A DNA stretch of 13,453 nt from Solirubrobacteraceae bacterium (GTDB taxonomy: Bacteria > Actinomycetota > Thermoleophilia > Solirubrobacterales > Solirubrobacteraceae), in assembly GCA_019683665.1 (NCBI GenBank), contig JADGIB010000069.1, positions 1-13,453 of the forward strand, written 5' to 3'. Positions 6,705 to 12,018 of this stretch are shown one piece after another; within the stretch, counting starts at the first letter, position 1; each line of letters begins with the position of its first letter. Below the pieces are notes generated by a model, which had not been told where the DNA came from, searched no databases, and worked only from the letters and a program-made list of their open reading frames with translations. The translations under genes and the position numbers were made by a program.

Positions 6705-7379
6705 GTGTCGGAGCTCAACGTCATCCTCCTGGGTCCCCCCGGGGCCGGGAAGGGCACCCAGGCCGAACGTCTGCAGGACGACTTCCACCTGCTGCACGTG
6801 TCCACCGGCAACATGCTGCGCGCCGCCGTCGAGGAGGGCACGGAGCTGGGCCGGAAGGCGAAGGCGTACATGGATCGCGGGGAGCTCGTCCCCGACGACG
6901 TCATCATCGGGGTCATCACCGACCGCCTCCAGGAGGAGGACGCGCAGGACGGGTTCCTGCTCGACGGCTTCCCGCGCACCCGGCCGCAGGCCGAGGCGCT
7001 CGAGAAGGCGCTCGACGACCTGGGCCGCTCGCTGACCGCCGCGCTCCTCGTCGACGTGCCCGACGACGTCGTCGTCCGGCGCCTGTCGGGCCGGCGCGTC
7101 TGCCAGAAGGCCGGGCACCCGTACCACGTCGACACGAACCGGCCCAAGCACGACAACGTCTGCGACATCGACGGCTCGCGCCTCATCCAGCGCGACGACG
7201 ACCGCGAGGAGACCGTCCGCAAGCGCCTCGAGGTCTACAACGAGCAGACCGCGCCGCTCATCGACTTCTACGACGAGCGCGGGCTGCTGCGCCGCGTCGA
7301 CGGGACGCGCACCCCGACCGAGGTGCACGACCACATCCGCGCGACGCTGGCGACGCTGCGGCTCGAGGACGAGATCTGA
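6705..7379 (+). CDS. adk: Adenylate kinase (long form with LID insertion)
   Basis: A 224-residue cytosolic enzyme catalysing ATP + AMP = 2 ADP. The P-loop GPPGAGKGT is at residues 10-18, the AMP-binding ELVPDD at 60-65, FLLDGFPRT at 84-92 and the LID-domain GRRVC at 129-133 with QRDDD at 162-166. The LID insertion makes this the long form, unlike the short ~181-residue kinase of mycobacteria. Its zinc-site positions read Cys133, Ala136, Cys153, Asp156: one of the usual ligands is replaced by Ala, although His138 and His141 are close by and might substitute. The GTG start is supported by AGGA at 6690-6693 and the family N-terminus. It follows secY by 13 bases, as in many Gram-positive spc operons, and is followed by a run of hairpins. 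Confidence 0.98.
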   Translation: MSELNVILLGPPGAGKGTQAERLQDDFHLLHVSTGNMLRAAVEEGTELGRKAKAYMDRGELVPDDVIIGVITDRLQEEDAQDGFLLDGFPRTRPQAEALEKALDDLGRSLTAALLVDVPDDVVVRRLSGRRVCQKAGHPYHVDTNRPKHDNVCDIDGSRLIQRDDDREETVRKRLEVYNEQTAPLIDFYDERGLLRRVDGTRTPTEVHDHIRATLATLRLEDEI

Positions 7380-7385
7380 GGAGCG

Positions 7386-7429
7386 CCGGCCCAGGGGGCC
7401 GGGACCTGCGGGCGCGCCGCCGCGCCCGC
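7386..7429 (+). terminator. Two tandem GC hairpins after adk
   Basis: Hairpin one: CCGGCCC (7386-7392) pairs with GGGCCGG (7396-7402) around the three-base loop AGG. Hairpin two: GCGGGCGCG (7408-7416) pairs with CGCGCCCGC (7421-7429) around CCGC. Both stems are perfect and begin six bases after the adk stop. No U-tract follows beyond CCGTTGTC. Their position suits a transcription end for secY-adk, with map starting again from its own promoter. Confidence 0.55.
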
Positions 7430-7435
7430 GCGGGT

Positions 7436-7480
7436 CCGTTGTCGGATCGTGGTCGCCATGCGGCCGCGAGGCGACAACGG
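7436..7480 (+). repeat. Long imperfect inverted repeat (hairpin) between adk and map
   Basis: CCGTTGTCG (7436-7444) and CGACAACGG (7472-7480) are perfect complements. Inside, after a two-by-two mismatch, TCGTGGTCGC (7447-7456) pairs with GCGGCCGCGA (7460-7469) through ten pairs, two of them G-U, closing on the loop CAT. The G-U pairs form only in RNA read from the plus strand, which favours a role in the plus-strand transcript (terminator, 3' stabiliser or cis-regulatory element). The outer arms are less GC-only than the surroundings, so chance is less likely. Confidence 0.5.
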
Positions 7481-7505
7481 GCGGGCGGCCGGGGGCGGGC
7501 CCCAC

Positions 7506-7511
7506 TAGGCT
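7506..7511 (+). promoter_or_regulatory. Possible -10 element (TAGGCT) of map, near-leaderless
   Basis: TAGGCT is a common actinobacterial -10 sequence and ends ten bases before the map ATG (7522). Transcription would begin within a few bases of the start codon. No clear -35 is seen in the GC-rich sequence at the expected distance, and no Shine-Dalgarno sequence is well placed (only AGG touching the ATG). This supports a near-leaderless map mRNA. Confidence 0.48.
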
Positions 7512-7521
7512 TCGAGCCAGG

Positions 7522-8295
7522 ATGATCATTCGCAAGACGCCCGAGGAGATCGAGAAGATCGCCGCCGCCGGCGAGATCCACCGGCGCACCATGCGCCTGA
7601 TCGAGGGCAAGATCCGGCCGGGCGTCACCACGAAGCAGCTCGACGAGGCGGCCGAGAAGTACATCCGCTCCCAGGGCGCCGTCCCGTCGTTCAAGGGCTA
7701 CCGCGGCTTCCCCGGCTCGATCTGCGCGTCCCCGAACTCGATGGTCGTGCACGGCATCCCGGGCGGCTACCGGCTCGAGCGCGGCGACATCCTGTCCGTC
7801 GACATCGGCGTCACGCTCGACGGCTGGGTCGCCGACGGCGCCCGCACGTTCGCCGTCGGGCCCGTCTCGCCGGTCGCGCGCAAGCTCCTGGACGTCACCG
7901 AGCAGTCGCTGTTCGACGGGATCGCCCAGGCGAAGGTCGGCAACCGCCTCGGCGACATCTCCCACGCGATCCAGACGACCGTCGAGTCCGCCGGCCTGTC
8001 CGTCGTGCGCTCGCTCGTCGGCCACGGCATCGGGCGCGACATGCACGAGGACCCGCAGATCCCGAACTTCGGCGAGCCCGGCCGCGGGCCGCTGCTCGAG
8101 GAGGGGATGGTCCTCGCGATCGAGCCGATGACGACCGCCGGCCGCCATGCCGTGCGGATGGGCAGCGACGGCTGGGCGATCTACTCGCAGGACGGCTCGC
8201 TCGCCGCCCACTTCGAGTTCACCGTCGCCGTCACCCGGGACGGCCCGCGGATCCTCACCCCCTGGCACCTGGACACGGCGCGCGCGGCCGCGTGA
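7522..8295 (+). CDS. map: Type I methionine aminopeptidase
   Basis: A 257-residue enzyme that removes the initiator methionine from nascent proteins in the cytosol. The pita-bread-fold metal ligands are identifiable: Asp94 (SVDIG), Asp105 (VADGARTF), His168 (GHGIG), Glu201 (IEPM) and Glu232; His77 in VVHGIPG is the conserved substrate-pocket histidine. There is no N-terminal extension, so it is the short type Ia form. One oddity: the usual FEHT around the last ligand reads FEFT, so the residue after Glu232 is Phe instead of His. The start matches the family (MIIRKTPEEIEKI) but lacks a good ribosome-binding site, which fits the TAGGCT promoter just upstream. Its stop overlaps the next gene's GTG by four bases, coupling it to an ABC exporter, whereas infA is the more usual neighbour. 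Confidence 0.98.
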   Translation: MIIRKTPEEIEKIAAAGEIHRRTMRLIEGKIRPGVTTKQLDEAAEKYIRSQGAVPSFKGYRGFPGSICASPNSMVVHGIPGGYRLERGDILSVDIGVTLDGWVADGARTFAVGPVSPVARKLLDVTEQSLFDGIAQAKVGNRLGDISHAIQTTVESAGLSVVRSLVGHGIGRDMHEDPQIPNFGEPGRGPLLEEGMVLAIEPMTTAGRHAVRMGSDGWAIYSQDGSLAAHFEFTVAVTRDGPRILTPWHLDTARAAA

Positions 8296-9221
8296 GCGGG
8301 GCGCTCGTCGAGGTCGCCGACCTGCGCAAGCGCTACCCCGGCGCGCCCGTCGACGCGGTCGCGGGGATCAGCTTCGAGGTCCGCGAAGGGGAGATCTTCG
8401 GCCTGCTCGGCCCCAACGGCGCCGGCAAGACGACGACGATCGGCACGATCACGACCCGCGTGCGCCCGACCTCGGGACGGGTCGTCGTCGACGGCTTCGA
8501 CGTCCGCCGCGACCCCGTCGCCGTCAAGCGGCGGATCGCCGTCGTCCCCCAGCGCAGCAACCTCGACCGCTCGCTCACCGCCGTCGAGAACCTCGCCTTC
8601 CACGCGGCCTACTTCGGCGCCGGCCGCCGCGAGCGGCGCCGCCGCGCCCTGGAGATGCTCGCCCGCATGGGGCTCGAGGGCCGCGCCGACGACAAGGTCG
8701 ACCAGTACTCGGGCGGCATGGCCCAGCGGCTCATGATCGCCCGGGCGCTCATGCACGAGCCGCGCCTGCTCATCCTCGACGAGCCGACGACCGGCCTCGA
8801 CCCGCAGTCGCGCCTGTTCCTGTGGGAGGCGATGCTCGACCTGCGCGCCCGCGGCGTCACGCTCATGCTCACCACCCACGACATGGCCGAGGCCGACCGG
8901 CTCTGCGACCGGATCGCGATCGTCGACCACGGCAGGGTGATCGCGCTCGACACCCCGCGCGGCCTGCGCCGCCTCCTGCCCGCCGAGCACGGCGTCGAGG
9001 TCGTCGTCTCCGGCCCCGAGCCGCTCGCCGTCGCCGGGGCCGAGAAGGTCGAGGGCGCCGCCGACGACGACCGCTGGCACGGCCGCGTCTACGGCGAGCT
9101 CGCGCCCGGCGACGTCGCTGACGCCGTCCGGGCCGCCGGCCGCGAGCTCGTCGAGCTGCGCCGCATCGAGGGCTCGCTCGAGGACGTGTTCGTCCACCTG
9201 ACCGGGCGGGAGCTGCGGTGA
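8292..9221 (+). CDS. ABC-2 type transporter ATP-binding protein (DrrA-like)
   Basis: A 309-residue nucleotide-binding subunit. Walker A GPNGAGKT is at residues 40-47, the Q-loop glutamine at 87, the signature YSGGMAQR at 139-146, Walker B LLILDEP at 159-165 and the H-loop His196. The ~90-residue C-terminal part, ending SLEDVFVHLTGREL, is typical of the DrrA/NatA group, whose members power export of drugs, lipids or polysaccharides. Substrate cannot be told from sequence. The GTG start overlaps the map stop (GTGA), and the stop overlaps the permease start in the same way, so the three genes form one coupled unit. All catalytic motifs are intact, so it is not a decayed copy. Finding it inside a ribosomal-protein cluster is unusual. 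Confidence 0.95.
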   Translation: MSGALVEVADLRKRYPGAPVDAVAGISFEVREGEIFGLLGPNGAGKTTTIGTITTRVRPTSGRVVVDGFDVRRDPVAVKRRIAVVPQRSNLDRSLTAVENLAFHAAYFGAGRRERRRRALEMLARMGLEGRADDKVDQYSGGMAQRLMIARALMHEPRLLILDEPTTGLDPQSRLFLWEAMLDLRARGVTLMLTTHDMAEADRLCDRIAIVDHGRVIALDTPRGLRRLLPAEHGVEVVVSGPEPLAVAGAEKVEGAADDDRWHGRVYGELAPGDVADAVRAAGRELVELRRIEGSLEDVFVHLTGRELR

Positions 9222-9985
9222 TCCGCGCCTTCCTCGCCCTCTGCGAGCGCGACCTCTACGTGACGGTCCGCCGCGAGCCCGTCTCGTTCCTCGCCCAGTC
9301 GCTGCTGCAGCCGCTCTTCTTCCTGTTCGTCTTCGGCCGCGTCCTGCCCGAGATCGGCGCCGCCCAGGGCGACTACGGCAGCCAGCTGCTGCCCGGCATC
9401 CTCGCGCTGACGCTCGTCCTCACCGCGCTGCAGAACGTCGCGCTCCCGCTCGTCATCGAGTTCTCGTTCACGAAGGAGATCGAGGACCGCCTGCTCGCGC
9501 CGCTGCCGGTCAGCTGGGTCGCGGTCGAGAAGCTCCTCATCGCGACCGTCCGCGGCGTCGTCGGCGGCCTGCTCATCCTCCCGCTCGGCGAGCTGATCCT
9601 CCCCGGCGGGATCGACCTCGGCGGCGCGTCGATCCCGGTCCTGGCCGCGATGCTCGTCGCCGGCGCGCTCGTCGGCGCCTGCCTCGGCCTCGTCCTCGGC
9701 ACCGTGGTTCCGCCGAACCGCATCAGCGTCGCGTTCGGGCTCATCCTCACGCCGCTCATCTTCACCGGCGCGACCTTCTACCCGTGGGAGGCGCTCGACT
9801 CGCTGCGCTGGTTCCAGGTCGTCACGCTGCTCAACCCGATGACGTACGTGAGCGAGGGGCTGCGCGGCGCGATCACGGACGCGCCGCACCTCGCCACCGG
9901 CTGGATCGTCCTCGGGATCGCCGCCGGGGTCGCCGTGTTCGGGGGGCTCGGCGTGCGCGGGTTCCTGCGCCGCGCCGTCGACTGA
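9218..9985 (+). CDS. ABC-2 type transporter permease (DrrB/NodJ-like)
   Basis: A 255-residue inner-membrane protein with about six hydrophobic segments, roughly at residues 24-43, 57-81, 105-128, 138-163, 169-189 and 226-248. A charged segment EIEDRLLAPLP (88-97) between segments two and three is the likely coupling-helix region, and NPMTYVSEGLRG (206-217) before the last segment is the typical ABC-2 permease motif. The first 20 residues are an amphipathic cytosolic helix. It pairs with the ATPase directly upstream, with which it overlaps by four bases (GTGA), to form a half-ABC exporter that probably dimerises. Substrate unknown. A nine-pair hairpin spans its stop codon and may end the map-exporter transcript. 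Confidence 0.93.
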   Translation: MIRAFLALCERDLYVTVRREPVSFLAQSLLQPLFFLFVFGRVLPEIGAAQGDYGSQLLPGILALTLVLTALQNVALPLVIEFSFTKEIEDRLLAPLPVSWVAVEKLLIATVRGVVGGLLILPLGELILPGGIDLGGASIPVLAAMLVAGALVGACLGLVLGTVVPPNRISVAFGLILTPLIFTGATFYPWEALDSLRWFQVVTLLNPMTYVSEGLRGAITDAPHLATGWIVLGIAAGVAVFGGLGVRGFLRRAVD

Positions 9986-9995
9986 CGCGCGGCGC
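9967..9995 (+). terminator. Hairpin across the permease stop codon
   Basis: GCGCCGCGC (9967-9975) and GCGCGGCGC (9987-9995) are perfectly complementary, nine pairs around an 11-base loop that includes the TGA stop. No T-run follows. It is a reasonable transcript end for map and the exporter genes, and it is symmetrical enough to work against transcription from the other strand as well. Such GC-only stems also arise by chance in DNA this GC-rich. Confidence 0.4.
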
Positions 9996-10168
9996 CGCCG
10001 GTCGGCCAGCAGGCGCGCGGCGACGTCGGTCATCCGGCCGCCCTTCACCGTGAACGTGATCTCGTGGCCCTGGTGGTCGATCCTCCCCGTCGCGGGCGGG
10101 CCGGCGGTGAGGGCCGGCGCCGGCGCGAGCGCGGCGGCGCGGGCGAGGGGGAGCAGGGTGCGTCGCAT
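9986..10168 (-). pseudogene. Truncated secreted protein fragment (signal peptide plus start of a small extracytoplasmic domain)
   Basis: Read on the minus strand from ATG 10168, the frame begins with a plausible signal peptide (MRR, then a Leu/Ala/Pro-rich stretch to residue 22, ALTA) and continues with GRIDHQGHEITFTVKGGRMTDV at about residues 28-49. That segment has a protein-like mix of residues and resembles, from memory, the opening of small secreted beta-rich proteins common in Solirubrobacterales-type genomes (pattern G-x-T-x-x-G-x-x-x-x-F-x-V-x-x-G-x-V). After about residue 56 the sequence turns into Arg repeats and then into antisense of the permease gene, without a stop of its own. 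I therefore read it as a gene whose 3' part was lost. No convincing ribosome-binding site precedes the ATG. It could still be chance. Confidence 0.45.
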
Positions 10169-10348
10169 CGCCGGGACCCCGGAACGGGGGACGGGCGGCC
10201 GCGCGGCGGCCCGGCGGAGCCGTACGCGTCCGGCGCTCCGGGCGCCGCGCCGGTTCCATCCGACCCCCGCATGTGGCAAGCTGAACGGGCGCGTCGCGCA
10301 TCGACCGTCCGGCGTCGGGCGGCCGCGATCGAGGCTCCCGACGACCTC

Positions 10349-10357
10349 TGCTATCTT
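10349..10357 (+). promoter_or_regulatory. Possible extended -10 promoter for the rpmJ-rplQ (alpha) operon
   Basis: TGCTATCTT (TG 10349-10350, hexamer TATCTT 10352-10357) resembles an extended -10. A weak -35 candidate, TCGAGG, lies 17 bases upstream at 10329-10334. It sits where sequence composition changes from extremely GC-rich to mixed, and would give a leader of about 60 bases containing a six-pair hairpin (GCGGGC 10375-10380 with GCCTGC 10385-10390, one G-U pair) and the AAAGG ribosome-binding site of rpmJ. Confidence 0.45.
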
Positions 10358-10423
10358 CAATGGTCGCGCGTTTTGCGGGCCCCTGCCTGCGATCGCACCT
10401 GTTTTCTCACGCCGAAAGGGACC

Positions 10424-10537
10424 ATGAAGGTACGACCGTCGGTCAAGCCGATGTGCGAGAAGTGCAAGATCATCCGCCGCCATGGCGCGGTCCTCGTGAT
10501 CTGCTCCAACCCCCGTCACAAGCAGCGGCAGGGCTGA
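10424..10537 (+). CDS. rpmJ: 50S ribosomal protein L36 (bL36), zinc type
   Basis: A 37-residue protein, MKVRPSVKPMCEKCKIIRR at the start, with zinc ligands Cys11, Cys14, Cys27 and His32: the complete C+ form of bL36. It is the smallest large-subunit protein and binds 23S rRNA near the base of the L7/L12 stalk. The open frame continues well upstream without a stop, but those residues are low-complexity, and only ATG 10424 gives the family N-terminus; GAAAGG at 10414-10419 is its ribosome-binding site. It heads the alpha operon here, because infA, which normally precedes it, is missing. The gene ends two bases before rpsM. Confidence 0.97.
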   Translation: MKVRPSVKPMCEKCKIIRRHGAVLVICSNPRHKQRQG

Positions 10538-10539
10538 CC

Positions 10540-10923
10540 ATGGCGCGCATCGCTGGCATCAACATCCCACTGAACAAGCGCGTCGAGATCGGCCTCACCT
10601 ACATCTACGGGATCGGCCGCTCCACGGCGAACAAGCTGCTCGCCGAGACGGGCATCAACCCTGACACGTACGTCCGCGACCTCACCGACGACGAGGTCGC
10701 CAAGCTGCGCGACGTCATCGACCGCAACCTCACGGTCGAGGGCGACCTCCGTCGCGAGCGCTCCCAGGACATCAAGCGCCTGATGGAGATCGGCTGCTAC
10801 CGCGGCCTGCGTCATCGCCGCGGCCTGCCGGTGCGCGGCCAGAACACGAAGACCAACGCCCGCACGCGCAAGGGTCCCAAGCGCATGCAGGTGGCCGGGA
10901 AGAAGAAGGCGGGGAAGAAGTAA
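10540..10923 (+). CDS. rpsM: 30S ribosomal protein S13 (uS13)
   Basis: A 127-residue uS13 beginning MARIAGINIPLNKRVEIGLTY. The helix-two-turn-helix region with YGIGRSTANKLL (about residues 23-34) and the C-terminal RGLRHRRGLPVRGQNTKTNAR tail, which reaches towards the P-site tRNA, are intact. uS13 lies in the small-subunit head and forms bridges to uL5. The last ~10 residues are a Lys/Gly run (GKKKAGKK), common in high-GC Gram-positives. The ATG is two bases after the rpmJ stop; the stop TAA touches the GTG of rpsK. Confidence 0.98.
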   Translation: MARIAGINIPLNKRVEIGLTYIYGIGRSTANKLLAETGINPDTYVRDLTDDEVAKLRDVIDRNLTVEGDLRRERSQDIKRLMEIGCYRGLRHRRGLPVRGQNTKTNARTRKGPKRMQVAGKKKAGKK

Positions 10924-11319
10924 GTGCCTGCACCGAAGCGCCCGCAGCGGGGCCGCCGCAAGCCGAAGAAGAACATCCCGATCGGCCAGGCCCACATCAA
11001 GACCTCGTTCAACAACACGATCGTCTCCCTCACCGATCGCGAGGGCAACGTCATCGCGTGGGAGTCGGCCGGCGGGGCGGGCTTCAAGGGCTCGCGCAAG
11101 TCGACGCCGTTCGCCGCGCAGGTGACGGCCGACGCCGCCGCCCGCAAGGGCATGGAGCAGGGGCTCCAGAAGGTCGAGGTGTTCGTCAAGGGCCCGGGCT
11201 CGGGCCGCGAGACCGCGATCCGCTCGCTGCAGGCCGCCGGCCTCGAGGTCACCGGCGTGCGTGACGTCACCCCCCAGGCTCACAACGGCTGCCGCCCGCG
11301 CAAGCGGCGCCGCGTGTAG
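10924..11319 (+). CDS. rpsK: 30S ribosomal protein S11 (uS11)
   Basis: A 131-residue uS11 with a basic N-terminal arm (residues 1-16), the core HIKTSFNNTIVSLTDREGN, the SAGGAGFKGSRKSTPFAAQ block and the highly conserved C-terminus VRDVTPQAHNGCRPRKRRRV. uS11 lies on the platform of the small subunit close to the E-site mRNA. The GTG start directly follows the rpsM stop with no spacer, and the family start (MPAPKR-like) supports it. The end carries TAGGAG, which supplies the ribosome-binding site of rpsD. Confidence 0.98.
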   Translation: MPAPKRPQRGRRKPKKNIPIGQAHIKTSFNNTIVSLTDREGNVIAWESAGGAGFKGSRKSTPFAAQVTADAAARKGMEQGLQKVEVFVKGPGSGRETAIRSLQAAGLEVTGVRDVTPQAHNGCRPRKRRRV

Positions 11320-11328
11320 GAGATCACC

Positions 11329-11949
11329 TTGGCTCGAGACACCTCCCCCCAGTGCAAGCAGTGCCGTCGTGAGGGGCAGAAGCTCTTCCTCAAGGGCGAG
11401 CGCTGCCTGACCGACAAGTGCGGCGTCGAGCGCCGCTCCTATCCGCCGGGCGACCACGGCCGCGGGCGCCAGAAGCAGTCCGAGTACCGGCTGCAGCTGC
11501 GCGAGAAGCAGAAGGCCAAGCGCTATTACGGCGTGCTGGAGCGCCAGTTCGCCAACTACTACGACAAGGCCAGCCGCCAGCAGGGGATCACCGGCGAGAA
11601 CCTGCTCACGCTCCTGGAGCTGCGCCTCGACAACGTCCTCGTGCGGCTCGGCTTCGCCGCCTCCCGCCGGCAGGCCCGCCAGCTGGTCCGCCACGGCCAC
11701 TGGACGGTGAACGGCCGCCGCGTCGACATCCCCAGCTACCAGGTGCGCCCCGGCGACGTCATCGCGATCAAGCCCGGCAGCCCCGCCGAGCCCACGATCC
11801 GCGACGCGACCGAGCTGACGGGCCAGGTGCCGGCGTGGCTCCAGGCGGACCACGACGCCCTGACGGCGAAGGTCCTGCGCAAGCCGGAGCGCCGCGAGGT
11901 CGCCGCGCCGGTGCAGGAGCAGCTCATCGTCGAGCTGTACTCGAAGTAA
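11329..11949 (+). CDS. rpsD: 30S ribosomal protein S4 (uS4), zinc type
   Basis: A 206-residue uS4 that initiates at TTG 11329; AGGAG at 11318-11322 stands seven bases before it, and the product begins MARDTSPQCKQC. Cys9, Cys12, Cys26 and Cys31 form the N-terminal zinc knuckle at the same positions known from the Thermus protein (C+ form). The S4 RNA-binding domain occupies about residues 96-160 (LDNVLVRLGFAASRRQARQL). uS4 nucleates the 16S 5' domain and helps form the mRNA entry pore. In E. coli it represses the alpha operon, and in Bacillus its own gene; no target could be recognised by eye here. The next gene, rpoA, follows a 69-base gap. Confidence 0.98.
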   Translation: MARDTSPQCKQCRREGQKLFLKGERCLTDKCGVERRSYPPGDHGRGRQKQSEYRLQLREKQKAKRYYGVLERQFANYYDKASRQQGITGENLLTLLELRLDNVLVRLGFAASRRQARQLVRHGHWTVNGRRVDIPSYQVRPGDVIAIKPGSPAEPTIRDATELTGQVPAWLQADHDALTAKVLRKPERREVAAPVQEQLIVELYSK

Positions 11950-11963
11950 TCCGCTTGAGAAGC

Positions 11964-11992
11964 GCGGCGCGCGCGGTCCGTCCCCGCGCCGC
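11964..11992 (+). promoter_or_regulatory. Hairpin between rpsD and rpoA
   Basis: GCGGCGCG (11964-11971) pairs perfectly with CGCGCCGC (11985-11992). A competing stem, GCGCGG (11971-11976) with CCGCGC (11984-11989), uses overlapping bases, so two alternative folds exist. The stem ends 26 bases before the rpoA ATG and before its AAGG ribosome-binding site. It may act as a mild attenuator or mRNA processing or stability element; no T-run follows. Confidence 0.4.
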
Positions 11993-12018
11993 CCACAGAG
12001 AACGACAGTAAGGCCCTC

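Larger units (their letters stand above)
9986..10423. other. Intergenic gap between exporter permease and rpmJ, where infA is usually found
   Basis: This 438-base stretch is the only long one without an intact gene. Its left part carries a reverse-strand remnant of a secreted protein (9986-10168). The middle (about 10169-10320) is very GC-rich; its six frames give only low-complexity Arg/Ala/Pro/Gly sequence. The right end (10321-10423) becomes less GC-rich and carries a promoter-like motif and the rpmJ leader. No frame on either strand resembles the ~72-residue IF-1 protein. Confidence 0.75.

Noticed and set aside
5351..7222. Long minus-strand open frame opposite secY and adk
   Set aside because: Same GC3 shadow effect; both sense-strand genes have complete family motifs, and the antisense protein is Arg/Asp/Glu low-complexity.
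10225..10252. GC palindromic stretch with a six-pair stem as a terminator or repeat element
   Set aside because: The stem (CGGCGC with GCGCCG) is short and GC-only; such pairs are expected by chance in this region, and no gene end is nearby on the plus strand.
10064..10423. Upstream in-frame extension of rpmJ
   Set aside because: It adds ~120 low-complexity residues before a perfect bL36 start that has its own ribosome-binding site.
10050..10427. Plus-strand frame in the exporter-rpmJ gap as a possible infA or new gene
   Set aside because: The translation shows no OB-fold or IF-1 motif and is Arg/Ala/Gly-rich; it looks like non-coding GC-rich DNA and antisense of the secreted-protein remnant.
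9089..10519. A 476-residue minus-strand frame covering the permease gene and the rpmJ gap
   Set aside because: As a whole it is not protein-like. Only the short part from 10168 to 9986 looks like former coding sequence, and that alone is reported as a remnant.
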